Assembly (NCBI RefSeq): GCF_037975245.1
Contig: NC_092563.1
Coordinates: forward strand, 14,312,001 to 14,372,000
Source of the DNA: Apostichopus japonicus
Lineage: Eukaryota; Echinodermata; Holothuroidea; Aspidochirotida; Stichopodidae
Direction: 5' to 3'
Length of the DNA stretch: 60,000 nt
Part shown: positions 36,401-43,480 of the stretch, piece by piece
Position numbering within the stretch: position 1 is the first letter of the stretch
Layout of the letters: each line of letters begins with the position of its first letter
Program-made: the position numbers and the translations under genes
The notes under the pieces: model-generated
What the model saw: only the letters and a program-made list of their open reading frames with translations
Database searches by the model: none
What the model was told of the DNA's origin: nothing

Positions 36401-37875
36401 ATTAGGCTGTATTGTTAGTCTTTCCTTTGACGAAAAGTATACCAAATTTCGTTTTCCTTCATATTTTAAGGTTGGGTCAACGCTGTCCTGAGTCACAATA
36501 TATGGGCACCGTTAGCAAGACTGGGCTATTCGACCTACCTCGTGCACCCTATCTTGATCAAGTTGTACCTCTCGAGTCTTGGCACACCCCCATATCTATC
36601 TCTTCAACTCATGGTAAGTTGATAATGATTATAATATAAATACACTATAAAATATCAATAAAATTGCTTTCGAAATTTACTTGGCATTTAATGCCTTCCA
36701 AATGGTACCAGAGACAAGTTAGAAAGTATTGACATGGTAAAATGGTAAAAATCTGAAATTTATCTTTTTGCATAAATTTTTATCAGATTTTACCAATTTT
36801 CCATAGATAGTGTTTCTATGTCATAATGATAATTTTCAGATTTCTGCTGTCATTGCAAGAAATTCACAGGGTCAGAAATGGTCAAAATTTTTACGATTTT
36901 TTTGAAACTTTCAGCGTGTGTGTATATCACCAATATGATGTTTTTTTTCTTCTCTACTTACGTTATATGCATGTATGTTGATGATTCATGTACAGAAATA
37001 TTTTGTTTATCTAAAACTGCTGGAACAGATGAACTTAAGAATTTTAAAATGAAGACTTCATAATTTACCCCCCCCCCCAAAAAAAAAATTACCATTTCTT
37101 TTATTTTGTCTTTGGAAATGTACTTCAGGATCTAGCTATGTAGTTTCCCTTGCACTGGTGTTTTTCGTTTTCTTGTTTTGTCATTCATAAGCTTTGTTTC
37201 CAGTTACGCTGTGGTGAGACAACCATATCATAAGATGATGAGGGAAGCTGTATGATACTAAAGAGAGAGACACCAGGGGTTCTATAGATGGAGGGTGATT
37301 CATTTAATACATAAACAAAAATGTATTGTGAACATATGAAAATTATTTTCAAATTTTTTAATAGAGAGAAAAACAAAAGTCTGTTAAATATCCACACCTA
37401 TGAAATTTGAAACTGTCGCTTGGAGAGAAAAAGACATTTTAGTGTCGTCTGGGGAGGGGTTAGGATTAGCTGGTTCACACACACACATAGTGTCATAGAA
37501 CTGTTCACAAGAGGATGCCATTACACATCTAGCATGCTATGATTGGGATCTTTTGTGATGGAGAACTTATGGAAAGATGGAGAACTTATGGATGGAGAAC
37601 TTATGGAAATTTCTAAAGGAGGTTTCACTGATATAGCTGTCCTGTAAAATGTTCCCCAAGACACCTCTCTCGTCAGTGAGACTACCTTTGAGGTTTTCAT
37701 GCATCTCGTTTTGGTTCTCACAAATCACTTTTCATCCTCCCTCTCCTCTTTCTCTCGACAGTCTTTCACGTATGCAGGCATTTGCCTGATATCGTACGTT
37801 TGCGCAGCTATCCTTTTGCTCATGGTGGAATATCCTCTCAGAAACCTGGAGAAACTGTTTTTCCCTCAACCGTGA
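7520..37875 (+). CDS. NRF-6-like multipass membrane acyltransferase (15 coding exons, spliced)
   Basis: Joining 7534-7747, 15439-15596, 16938-17016, 23573-23675, 25249-25478, 25830-26015, 27018-27111, 27635-27727, 29685-29853, 30695-30774, 32244-32351, 33239-33371, 34428-34614, 36471-36613 and 37762-37875 gives 2,091 nt, or 696 residues plus stop, with every junction in phase and gt..ag. The order is: signal peptide (about 1-28), Cys-containing extracellular NRF domain (about 30-175), membrane segment (about 178-202), Ser/Thr-rich linker (205-262), then an acyltransferase-3 domain (about 293-670) of roughly ten hydrophobic segments. R301 and H312 form the R-x10-H motif of that family. VDSFFFFSG (348-356), HRYWR (382-386) and YLVHP (634-638) are further family hallmarks. 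The length fits NRF-6/NDG-4 proteins, known in C. elegans for lipid or yolk transport and fluoxetine response. The substrate is unknown. The exon model is hand-made; 5' UTR exons are not located. Confidence 0.93.
7534..7747 (+). CDS. Exon 1 of NRF-6-like gene: signal peptide and start of NRF domain
   Basis: The ATG at 7534 (acaATGG) lies 14 nt after a strong acceptor (pyrimidine tract and CAG ending at 7519), so the exon starts in 5' UTR. It encodes a hydrophobic leader (GFFLIAIAFL) followed by the mature N-terminus, with NAT sequons near the end. The donor is G|gtaaaa, phase 1. The open frame beyond 7747 is intron. Confidence 0.9.
9071..9507 (+). repeat. 16-bp minisatellite, about 27 copies
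   Basis: The unit is CAAATTCAGTACCACG, with a recurrent variant in which the last CG is AG (ACCAAGC). Because 16 is not a multiple of 3 and the unit has no stop in any frame, overlapping plus-strand ORFs of 131 and 175 codons arise by chance. Copies are very homogeneous, which suggests recent expansion. It lies in intron 1. Confidence 0.95.
10477..11517 (+). repeat. 70/71-bp minisatellite, about 15 copies
   Basis: Each unit contains TACATGCAGTATGAAA, then CACAGCCAGTTCAT, then CATGTGGCAAACATTTTCC. Two variant sites (CCA versus TCA after GAAA; CCATATG versus CCTATATG) alternate in blocks, showing higher-order duplication of several units at a time. A diverged half unit ends the array at about 11517. 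Confidence 0.95.
12233..12703. mobile_element. Small hAT-like element with near-perfect 8-bp TSD
   Basis: The element 12241-12695 begins TAAGGTGGCCA and ends TGGTCACCTTA, an imperfect inverted repeat. It is flanked by ACATTGCC (12233-12240) and ACATTGAC (12696-12703), a 7/8 direct repeat. The interior has several GGGGACA-type subterminal repeats near the right end. No ORF encodes transposase. Confidence 0.65.
14845..14925 (+). mobile_element. 3' tail of a LINE or LINE-dependent SINE
   Basis: The sequence GCGCTTTGAGCAGC...GCGCTATATAAAT followed by a TTA-rich run is the characteristic hairpin-plus-short-tandem 3' tail of CR1/L2-like non-LTR elements. The upstream sequence is T-rich with no readable protein. 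Confidence 0.55.
15439..15596 (+). CDS. Exon 2 of NRF-6-like gene
   Basis: Residues 72-124. The acceptor is ttttcag and the donor gtaaat. It encodes ALDAYGKRPAGVFVGNL and WIGHFDECNEI, the most conserved stretch of the NRF N-terminal domain (LDAxGK..AG...GN..W.G.yDeC). The phase is 1 in, 0 out. Confidence 0.95.
15699..16100 (-). mobile_element. hAT-like MITE with perfect 8-bp TSD (intron 2)
   Basis: The element 15707-16092 starts CAGTGGCG and ends CGCCACTG. The direct repeat GGTCTTTG sits immediately outside both ends (15699-15706, 16093-16100). It is an inverted relative of the element at 46101-46503, sharing nearly the whole length (for example GCTCCGCCACTG, a GTCGAAATGGC block and a TGACAAAATGGCGA block). 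There is no coding capacity. It interrupts intron 2 only 110 bp after exon 2. Confidence 0.88.
16596..16802 (-). mobile_element. Retroposed small RNA with U2 snRNA-like 5' head
   Basis: On the minus strand the insert (16791 down to 16607) opens with TCTCGGCCTTTTGGCTAAGA and continues with TAGTATCTGTTCTT, matching the 5' end of U2 snRNA for about 40 nt with two changes; the branch-site pairing GUAGUA reads UUAGUA. After that the sequence is not U2: it holds potential hairpins (GGTG-ATGCA-CACC; CAGTCCC...GGGACTG; GCCCAG...CTGGGC), then GACTTTTT, a Pol III-like terminator, and a short CATAAAAA tail. An identical 11-bp direct repeat AGATGTGGTAT (16596-16606, 16792-16802) brackets it, so it was inserted by target-primed retroposition. 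It lies antisense in intron 2. It may be a U2-headed SINE or a chimeric snRNA pseudogene. Confidence 0.75.
16938..17016 (+). CDS. Exon 3 of NRF-6-like gene
   Basis: Residues 125-150 encode VSMQYGMCLPNKCTPEDV, the conserved 'YG.C.P..C...D' Cys pair of the NRF domain. The acceptor is catcag and the donor gtaagt. The phase is 0 in, 1 out, and the split codon with exon 4 reads His. Confidence 0.95.
17490..18365 (+). repeat. 22-bp minisatellite, about 40 imperfect copies
   Basis: The consensus unit is TACAACACATTACAAAATATGA with frequent single-base changes, 3-bp insertions (TTA) and a few short units. Copies are more diverged than in the intron 1 arrays, so it is older. It lies in intron 3. Confidence 0.92.
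18711..19090 (+). repeat. Pentanucleotide array TACAG/TATAG, left part
   Basis: Near-continuous 5-bp periodicity of TACAG, TATAG, TACAA and TAGTA units, interrupted several times by AGTAGGCCTACAG. Local duplication of about 150 bp is visible: the block containing AGAACAGTAGGCCTACAG recurs. The same composition resumes at 19946. Confidence 0.9.
19096..19945. mobile_element. Probable DNA transposon inserted inside the pentanucleotide array
   Basis: The ends are inverted repeats, AGCTCCCAACT at 19099-19109 and AGTTGGGAGCT near 19934-19944. The intervening 830 bp has no TACAG periodicity, while both flanks do. The right end carries GGGT-type subterminal repeats. I found no convincing TSD, which the repetitive target could obscure. 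No transposase ORF is present. A stretch near 19.19-19.24 kb resembles the interior of the 12.24-kb element. Confidence 0.6.
19946..20345 (+). repeat. Pentanucleotide array TACAG/TATAG, right part
   Basis: Continuation of the 18711-19090 array with the same units and one AGTAGGCCTACAG interruption, ending at about 20345 in unique DNA. It lies in intron 3. Confidence 0.9.
23573..23675 (+). CDS. Exon 4 of NRF-6-like gene
   Basis: Residues 151-184 encode HSIPGFDFKDRL and EPWCTAYGTQYSAGFFIAV, the end of the extracellular domain (last conserved Cys) and the entry to the first membrane segment. The acceptor is ttctcag and the donor gtgagt. The phase is 1 in, 2 out. The open frame that reads through this region in another frame is a shadow. 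Confidence 0.88.
25249..25478 (+). CDS. Exon 5 of NRF-6-like gene
   Basis: Residues 185-261. It begins with a strong transmembrane segment (SLGLLFLVVVSSSIYF), then a long Ser/Thr/His-rich linker on the cytoplasmic side before the acyltransferase domain. The acceptor is ttccag and the donor G|gtaaaa. The phase is 2 in, 1 out. Confidence 0.92.
25830..26015 (+). CDS. Exon 6 of NRF-6-like gene: R-x10-H motif
   Basis: Residues 262-323. It contains CLNGMRVISLLWVILAHTFS, the first helix of the acyltransferase-3 domain. R301 and H312 are spaced exactly as the conserved Arg and His of that family. The acceptor is ccacag and the donor T|gtaagt. A poly-A run (26038-26056) follows in intron 6. Confidence 0.97.
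26572..26752. repeat. Long hairpin (fold-back) in intron 6
   Basis: The arm 26590-26638 (starting AAAGTGCCATCAACATAAGA) is repeated inverted at 26684-26733 (ending ATGTTGATGGCACTTT) with only a few mismatches. Weaker pairing extends outward to about 26575 and 26750. The loop is about 45 nt. It is probably a small fold-back MITE; no clear TSD was seen. The transcript would form a stable hairpin within the intron. Confidence 0.85.
27018..27111 (+). CDS. Exon 7 of NRF-6-like gene
   Basis: Residues 324-354. It encodes the VDSFFFF block whose SG completes across the junction with exon 8, a family hallmark (VD.FFFLSG). The acceptor is tttcag and the donor gtaagt. The phase is 1 in, 2 out. Confidence 0.95.
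27260..27530 (+). repeat. AT/CATAT microsatellite cluster in intron 7
   Basis: Mixed CATAT, ATATC and (AT)n runs. A short sequence just upstream (ATGAATCTTTCAGGCTATTGCTA, about 27247-27269) recurs just downstream (27551-27573), so the cluster sits between two copies of a 20-bp-plus direct repeat. Confidence 0.9.
27635..27727 (+). CDS. Exon 8 of NRF-6-like gene
   Basis: Residues 355-385 encode GLLVTFLTLKQM followed by a basic loop (RKTKGKIRW) and FYLHRYW, the conserved HRYWR of the family. The acceptor is tctgcag and the donor gtaagg. The phase is 2 in, 2 out. Confidence 0.96.
28139..29485 (+). repeat. 1.35-kb polypyrimidine tract in intron 8, including (TCC)n
   Basis: A pure (TCC)n run of about 95 bp (28198-28292) is followed by about 1.2 kb of CT-rich DNA built from variants of TCCTCCTTCAGTC, with repeated blocks of 150-300 bp (for example around TGCCTCCTCCTTCAG). 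The long proline/serine/leucine plus-strand ORFs here result from the composition. Almost every CAG in the tract is preceded by pyrimidines, so it offers dozens of acceptor-like sites before exon 9. Confidence 0.95.
29685..29853 (+). CDS. Exon 9 of NRF-6-like gene
   Basis: Residues 386-442 encode RLAPPLAVTMVFYTLITPYF, then the loop CPKYWWTNLLFINNFYP typical of the family (C...WW.NLL.INN). The acceptor is ctctag and the donor gtaaga. The phase is 2 in, 0 out. Confidence 0.97.
30695..30774 (+). CDS. Exon 10 of NRF-6-like gene
   Basis: Residues 443-468: CMPWVWYLANVMQFFVISPL, matching the family pattern C..W.WYLa.d.Q..visP. The residue before MQFF is Val rather than the more usual Asp. The acceptor is ttacag and the donor gtaagt. 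The phase is 0 in, 2 out. Confidence 0.96.
30775..32243 (+). other. Intron 10, with a possible small inverted-repeat element
   Basis: About 31090-31415 is bounded by GGCTTGCACGGTAAACC and the inverted, imperfect CCATGCAAGCT, with GGTTT/AAACC-rich DNA inside. This suggests a decayed DNA transposon. No TSD could be found, so confidence is low. The rest of the intron shows nothing notable. Confidence 0.35.
32244..32351 (+). CDS. Exon 11 of NRF-6-like gene
   Basis: Residues 469-504, a membrane helix pair (GILLLSFLLASSVLTTTILA) and a short loop ending VPGLE. The acceptor is cccacag and the donor gtaagt. The phase is 2 in, 2 out. Confidence 0.95.
32481..32680 (+). repeat. C-rich minisatellite (CCCTCCC-CAGTTATC) with an inverted end
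   Basis: About eight units of roughly 19-23 bp containing CCCTCCCCCAGTTATCC span 32481-32640. At 32660-32680 the complementary GGGGGAGGGAGGGGGATAA appears in the opposite orientation, so the last units can pair with it as a C/G hairpin. It lies in intron 11. Confidence 0.9.
33239..33371 (+). CDS. Exon 12 of NRF-6-like gene
   Basis: Residues 505-549: YSYWDMMYTKPYCRIQPYLIG and ILVGYMFHR, the conserved 'Y..PY.R..pYliGi..Gy' block. The acceptor is ttgtag and the donor GCT|gtgagt. The phase is 2 in, 0 out. The donor lies inside the first unit of a local repeat (33362-33760). Confidence 0.96.
33362..33760 (+). repeat. Degenerate tandem repeat starting at the exon 12 donor
   Basis: Four related units begin near 33362, 33491, 33622 and 33687, each with (A)TGAATGCT-T/G-TG(A/T)GTATG then ACTA..GATC.TGCT and ATTCATGCTATT. 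The first overlaps the exon 12/intron 12 boundary. The fourth repeats AATGCTGTGAGTATGAA, so the real 5' splice site has a sequence-identical copy at 33698. Confidence 0.8.
33766..34115 (+). repeat. Polypurine minisatellite, intron 12
   Basis: Repeats of GGAGGGAGGGAAGGTGGAAG-type units, almost pure purine on the sense strand, about 350 bp. The left flank (GTGGCAGGAGGGTGGATGGA) and right flank (GGGAGCATGGTAGATTTGGTT) are shared with the array at 35524, so both derive from one sequence. Confidence 0.95.
34428..34614 (+). CDS. Exon 13 of NRF-6-like gene
   Basis: Residues 550-611, two membrane segments (GFLGWTVMGALGGAVV and a VSRIIWTLYVAWVASVC helix) flanking a short extracellular loop, ending CHYGHGG, which matches the family's 'C..G.GG.vn' end. 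The acceptor is caacag and the donor G|gtattg. The phase is 0 in, 1 out. Confidence 0.96.
35524..35735 (+). repeat. Polypurine minisatellite, intron 13
   Basis: GGAGGGTGGATG, GGTGGAGGGAAG and GGGTGGGGGAGG units over about 210 bp. The flanks match those of the intron 12 array (GTGGCAGGGAGGGTGGATGGA on the left; GGGAGCATGGTGGATTTGGTT on the right). Confidence 0.93.
36471..36613 (+). CDS. Exon 14 of NRF-6-like gene
   Basis: Residues 612-659: WVNAVLSHNIWAPLARLGYS then TYLVHPILI, the conserved 'LSw..f.PLsrLsY..YLvHp' block of the family, with H637. The acceptor is tttaag and the donor gtaagt. The phase is 1 in, 0 out. Confidence 0.97.
37762..37875 (+). CDS. Exon 15 (terminal coding) of NRF-6-like gene
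   Basis: Residues 660-696 and TGA at 37873-37875. The last membrane helix (ICLISYVCAAILLLMV) is followed by EYPLRNLEKLFFP, the typical C-terminal 'E.P...LEk..f' of these proteins. The acceptor is cgacag. Confidence 0.96.
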   Translation, partial: SFTYAGICLISYVCAAILLLMVEYPLRNLEKLFFPQP

Positions 37876-39122
37876 TCTCAATTGGAAACATCTCAGCAGT
37901 TTGTTAAGACCTGTTGTACATGACTACTTTCTTTTATCTATCTCAGCATTTTTTTTTCCTTCTTTTTTTTTTCTACATTTGCCAAGTTTTTTGACAACTC
38001 TTTGTAAGATTGAGTTATATCAATTGAAAATTCTGATAATATCAGGAATTAAAGTTTTGCAACAGTTTTGACTGTGTCAAAGGTCGAGTTTATAATTTAC
38101 AGTTTAAGATGCCATAGTTGAGTGAAAATTTCCAGAATAATAAGTCAAGTCTTTCAACGTCTTGTAAAATTGTTTTGTCCTGTAGAGTGGATTTTCCCGC
38201 TGCATACATAGTTTATAGTATAAACTTAATAATGTGCAGCTGAAATTTTGGAAATCAAATTCTGATATCAATGGTCTTGTTACAGTCGTTTGGTCTTTTT
38301 TTTCAGACTTGTTGACATATTTTGTTGACATTTTATAGAAAGGAACCTCGGAAAAGTGTTGTTTGTTATTTCATTGAAGCACAGACAGTGCTTTGATAAT
38401 GTGTCGCCCATGAGTGGATGGATGAACGCTGTGTTCTGTAGCAATCTGTGATATCGAAAGATAATTCCTCTCTGCGGATGAGGTATTCACGTACTGGGGT
38501 AGAATTGGTTTGTAATCTCAAAATAATGTACATCCTTTTTCGCAAAATCATGTTAAGTGCTACTTCAATCTTGAAGTAAAGTTAGGAAGCAACAAATTTA
38601 AACATTTTAACCATTTAACCGAATCATAATTTGTACCTTTAATATGTAGAATTATTGGGGAAAAAATGTATCTTGCCATCAAGTTTTAATATAGAGTTCA
38701 GAATGTTCATTAATGTGCAATGTTGTGATATAAGGAAATTGTATTATGCAACATTGAAGAATATACCATAGTTTGATACTGTGCCAACCAATCACAATCT
38801 CGTATTATAGGTTGGTAGGGCAACCTGTCTTTATTCACCGGCTTTGTTTTGTGGTAAGCAAGTTAAGCTTGGATGAAAACAATTATTTTCACTTGTTTTT
38901 AACAGCTATTTAAACATTTATTTTAAGCCTTAGTAAGAAATGGATCACTGCGTAATCTAATTTTGTTTTTGTTTTTGTTTTTTTTCTATTTTTTTTTAGT
39001 AAATTTTTAAGCTATTTGCTGCAGTTTTGTGCAGTCTTTACTTTGTTGTACATGTAACTTTAGGTGAATTATCTTTGATGCTAAATTTGAGATTGTGCCA
39101 TGTCTGCCTGCTTTTGTGTATA

Positions 39123-39155
<33 letters not shown>

Positions 39156-39330
39156 TAGTTATGGAACCCATGAAAGGCTGCCGCTATTAACAGAACATTT
39201 CAACCAATTAATTTATAAGCTGAATTTGTTTTTCCCCTTGGGAAATTTCATCTCATTTGGTGAAAATAGCTTCTTGATTTTGAAGTGGCTTAATACCTAC
39301 TGATATATTGTGAATAAAAAAATAAATAAA
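37876..39330 (+). other. Probable 3' UTR of NRF-6-like gene
   Basis: AT-rich sequence with no coding potential. The clearest polyadenylation signal is AATAAA at 39313-39318, followed by more A-rich signals. A (TCTG)n run sits at 39121-39152. The true cleavage site cannot be fixed from sequence alone. Confidence 0.4.
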
Positions 39331-39770
39331 AAAATCTAAATTTTTTCCATTTTGGATTGAACCACATTGCGATGAATGAACCACATTGTGCGATTATTGT
39401 TGAATGGTCCACTCGGGTCCTGAAGGCCAAAAAAGTATTCAGATACTGAAAAGTCACGAAATGTTGATATTTACTTCACTCTGCCCTAACCTGTCCCCAA
39501 ACGATATATGCACTCCAGTCTACTGTACCCTTCCCAAATGTCTTCACTTGTAATGATTGCTTGGTATTATCAAGTTTTCCGGTAATCAAGTCGGACCTGT
39601 GTTCGTTCATTTATGCAGAAACATATTAAGTCGCTTACCTAGCTGCAGCGGCTGCAAATCCTGCTCAGCTAGGATGAAATCAATATCAAATAATGGGGAT
39701 TGATGTCTGCAGACCGGCAGTGCCTATCGTGTGAAAACTACACAGCACAAGGGATTATGTCCTATGCAGC

Positions 39771-40396
39771 CTGGCTGCGGGATGCTGCAGCCCCCTCCCC
39801 CAGGGGTCCTAATTTTGAAACGGTATCTAACCAGAAATTCATTCAGGGGTATGGGTGCTGGGGGGGGGAGGTTGGGGAAGGGGGAGACAAAATGCTTCAC
39901 TTGCCACTATAGAATTTATCAATTCTGTGTAACCATCATAACCTGAAATCTACTGAAAACATTTTCATATCATTCCACTGTCACTTCGAAAATAGTTGTT
40001 AGGTATAGGCGTAGAGAGTGGTATCATCTACTGGAATTTTTGGATTGGATAAAATTGTTTTCCAAACTGAAATTACAAAATTGCTGGCTACGGGATGCTG
40101 CAGCCCTCTCCGCCCGGCGTCCTAATTTTTACACGGTTTCTAACCAGAAATTCATTAAGGGGTATGGGTGCAGGGGGGAAGGGTGGGGAAGGGGGAGACA
40201 AAATGCTTCACTTGCCACTATTGAATTTATCAATTCTGTGTAACCATCATAACCTGAAATCTACTGGAAACATTTTCATATCATTCCACTGTCACTTGGA
40301 AAATAGTTGTTAGGTTTAGGCGTAGAGAGTGGTATCATTTACCAGAATTTTTGGAGTGGATAAGATTGTTTTTCTAAACTGAAATTGAGAAATAAT
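39771..40396 (+). repeat. 313-bp direct tandem duplication
   Basis: Copy 1 (39771-40083) and copy 2 (40084-40396) are about 95% alike, both starting CTGGCT(A/G)CGGGATGCTGCAG and including a G-run, an ATGCTTCACTTGCCACTAT block and a TAGGCGTAGAGAGTGGTATC block. Overlapping small ORFs in the two copies are parallel shadows. Confidence 0.93.
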
Positions 40397-41152
40397 GTTA
40401 CGTTTTTTTTTTGGTTTGAATCACCATTATTTGGTAACTTTTATATGCTAAAGAAGAAAAGTCGGGCTGAATTATGTCTGCTGAAATATGAAAATGCTGG
40501 CTGCTGTAGAGGTGCAATTTTTATGATTCCTTTATTATTATTATTTCATCCCCTCTTTATATTTCGTACTCAGTGGCGTTTGACGTAAGTTAACGATTAA
40601 TCAGTATCTCGTATCAGGTTCTTGTTTTGTTTTCATAACGAATGTTCCATTTTGTTTTTTCTGTTTTGTTTTGTTTTGCTTTTATTTTTCAGTTATGATG
40701 ATCAAATGTTTTATTGCCATGATATTTCTTCTTCTTCTTTGTTACAGCACATCTTTTTTTCTTATTCTTTTTTCCACCTTTCTGCTTCCTTTTTCCTCTT
40801 GTATGATACCTGCCAACTCTCCTGTATTTTTTCTACCAGTCTCCTATGCTTTAAAAGTAATCTCACACTCTTCCGGCAAAATTTGATTTCTATAATTTTT
40901 GTTTCCCAAATTGCGATCAGAAATGTCTATAGCTTATATCGAATAGGATTGTGGATGGAGGTGGTCGATGTAGTTTTTCGGGAAGATGTTGTGGGCTATG
41001 TTATTTTTATGAAATTGTTGTCTAGCAACAGTGCTAACATCAGGATTCACTATACTATTTTGTTGTTATCCTTATTTTGTTGCCAGTATTCTGTAATTTA
41101 TATTTTCTGTTGTTAATATTGGGTTCTGTTGAAACCCCACAGCTTTTCGAAT
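40397..41152. other. Intergenic, T-rich, no gene recognised
   Basis: A 164-codon plus-strand ORF (40622-41116) is low-complexity Phe/Leu/Ser translated from a T-rich strand. It has no family signature, and I do not call it a gene. Confidence 0.5.
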
Positions 41153-41159
41153 AACTGAA

Positions 41160-41795
41160 TAATATTCAGGTACATGCAGGTATTGTTAGGCTGAATAATA
41201 AACAAGTACATGCAGGTATGGTTAGGCTGAATGATTATCAAGTACATGCAGGTATGGTTAGGCTGAATGATTATCAAGTACATGCAGGTATGGTTAGGCT
41301 GAATGATTATCAAGTACATGCAGGTATTGTTAGGCTGAATGATTATCAAGTAAATGCAGGTATTGTTAGGCTGAATAATAAACAAGTACATGCAGGTATG
41401 GTTAGGCTGAATGATTATCAAGTACATGCAGGTATTGTTAGGCTGAATATTAAACAAGTACATTCAGGTATGGTTAGGCTGAATGATTATCAAGTACATG
41501 CAGATATGGTTAGGCTGAATGATTATCAAGTACATGCAGGTATGGTTAGGCTGAATAATATACAAGTACATGCAGGTATGGTTAGGCTGAATGATTATCA
41601 AGTACATGCAGGTATGGTTAGGCTGAATGATTATCAAGTACATGCAGGTATGGTTAGGCTGAATAATATACAAGTACATGCAGGTATGGTTAGGCTGAAT
41701 GATTGTCAAGTACATGCAGGTATTGTTAGGCTGAATAATAGACAAGTACATGCAGGTATGATCAGACTGAATAAAATACAAGTACATGTTGTCAT
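41160..41795 (+). repeat. 36-bp minisatellite, about 17 copies, open on both strands
   Basis: The unit is GGTATGGTTAGGCTGAATGA followed by TTATCAAGTACATGCA; the second half varies (AATAATAAACAA, AATAATATACAA). Since 36 is a multiple of 3 and the unit lacks stops in one frame of each strand, it yields a plus-strand ORF of about 205 codons (12-residue repeat VRLNDYQVHAGM) and two minus-strand ORFs (repeat MYLIIIQPNHTC). No start context, splice site or non-repeat domain supports a protein. Confidence 0.95.
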
Positions 41796-41835
41796 GTACA
41801 TACTGTCAAAGGAATGCTTCCATGATATTTTCTAG

Positions 41836-43480
41836 TACACTATTACAAGTAACTGCAAGTGGGTGGCTGCTTTGTTAAGAGTTTACTCCTTGAAAATGTT
41901 AGTATTTTTATGCTATCAAAAATGTGAGTGAGTTTATACTACAGATGATAAATGTTGTCGGGCAGCTTGTTTCTGCCACCGGATGGGAGTATTAAATACC
42001 TATGTGCAATTCATAATCTGATGAAATATCACAAGTGAATATGAAAAGAAAATTCTTGAAATATGATGTATGCATTATAAGTTAGTAAGTTGTTTTACAC
42101 GAGCAACCCAGGTCAACCAGTCATATAAGAGACGTCACTCCTTTCCGCTCCCTCTGATTTGTTAAACTAAATTTGTCAGCATCATTTGGATGTAGTTAAC
42201 CAGGTGACCACTAGACTGAGATCACATCGCAGCCAGAAAATGATAACATGTTGGTACTGTCAATCACCTCTTGGCACCCAGCTCAATTCCCACAGATGGT
42301 TTCCACTTATAGACAAAGTAATTTCAAGTAGGAGAAGCATTTAAAAATTAGTATTTTAATTATTATCAATTAAAGGTAGTGCAAGGCAGAGGGCGCCAAC
42401 TAGTTCGGAAAACCAAAAAGTATTTGTTTGTGTGTTTGTGTATGTTTTTCTTTGAGGAAGGAGGATGGAATTTTTTATTTTTTTTTTGTCATCTAGGGTT
42501 AGATCTATTTGATGTACAACCGAGCAACTTCCCTTGTTTTGTTTTTTAAGCAATTGTTAAATATTGGTAGAAGTAGATGACTGCCCAGAGTTTCAACAAT
42601 GCCATAGGGCAAAATAGTAATAATAATAATAATTAAGAATAATAAAGATTTTAAACGAAAAATCAACATTTGTGACCAAAATATGGAGTTTTTCATTGAA
42701 AATTAACAAGTTTAACGTTCTGAATGACGAAGCGGCTAGATTTTATGGATTCATTGAAATAGTGTTGATAGCATGTTTTAAATGAGGTCATATTATGCAC
42801 AATATATAATTATACACAGTATATATCTTTAGGATATTACAGCAGTACTATTACTGTATAAGGTGTGGAAAAAATTGATGTTGTTTGTTTTGACAACAAC
42901 TTTTCATTGTTTGTAATATTAGAAAGAATTCAATACATAAAGATTTTTTTGTACCGTGTTAAATTTTCTGAGAGTGTCAATCTCTAGTCTTTTTTTCTTT
43001 CTTGACCCCTAGCTGCCTCATCAGCATTCTCTTCCAGGACACACTAAGTCCTTCATATCAGAACTTAAAGTGAGTGAAGACTCGCGCACAAAGAAACGTC
43101 TTATGCTGGTGATCTGACCAAGTTTCGAATGAAGTCAGACAGAAGTGTTAGACACCACCATCGATCCCAGAAAATACACAGCTTGCTATCGTCGGTAATT
43201 AGACACTAGTGTACAGTCAATACATGCAGCTACGGTCAATACCCACAACATTGTGTACATAGCAGCGATGGACATCTCAGGTCCACATAAAAGATAACAA
43301 GGTATCACGTTTCATTACTGTCTGCATTTTGTAGCGACAAGAAAGAAAACTTCTCTTGCAATCAGTTAACTTTTTCAGAGCGCGGCACGCGGTTTGGGGC
43401 GAGTCTAATGTCTGGTGGAACAAATCAGCTAGTTGTGTTTAATAGTAGTATATAACAGCATATTTGTGACAGGTCACCTT
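41836..43480. other. Intergenic, no gene recognised
   Basis: AT-rich DNA. A short stretch at about 43012-43071 has acceptor-like and donor-like borders with an open frame, but it matches no family I know and no partner exon is visible. Confidence 0.45.

Noticed and set aside
40622-41116. 164-codon hydrophobic ORF
   Set aside because: T-rich low-complexity DNA; no conserved motif, splice context or neighbour support.
43014-43071. Possible small plus-strand exon (LPHQHSLPGHTK...) with acceptor and donor-like borders
   Set aside because: No family recognised and no partner exon. The NRF-6-like gene already has a stop at 37875.
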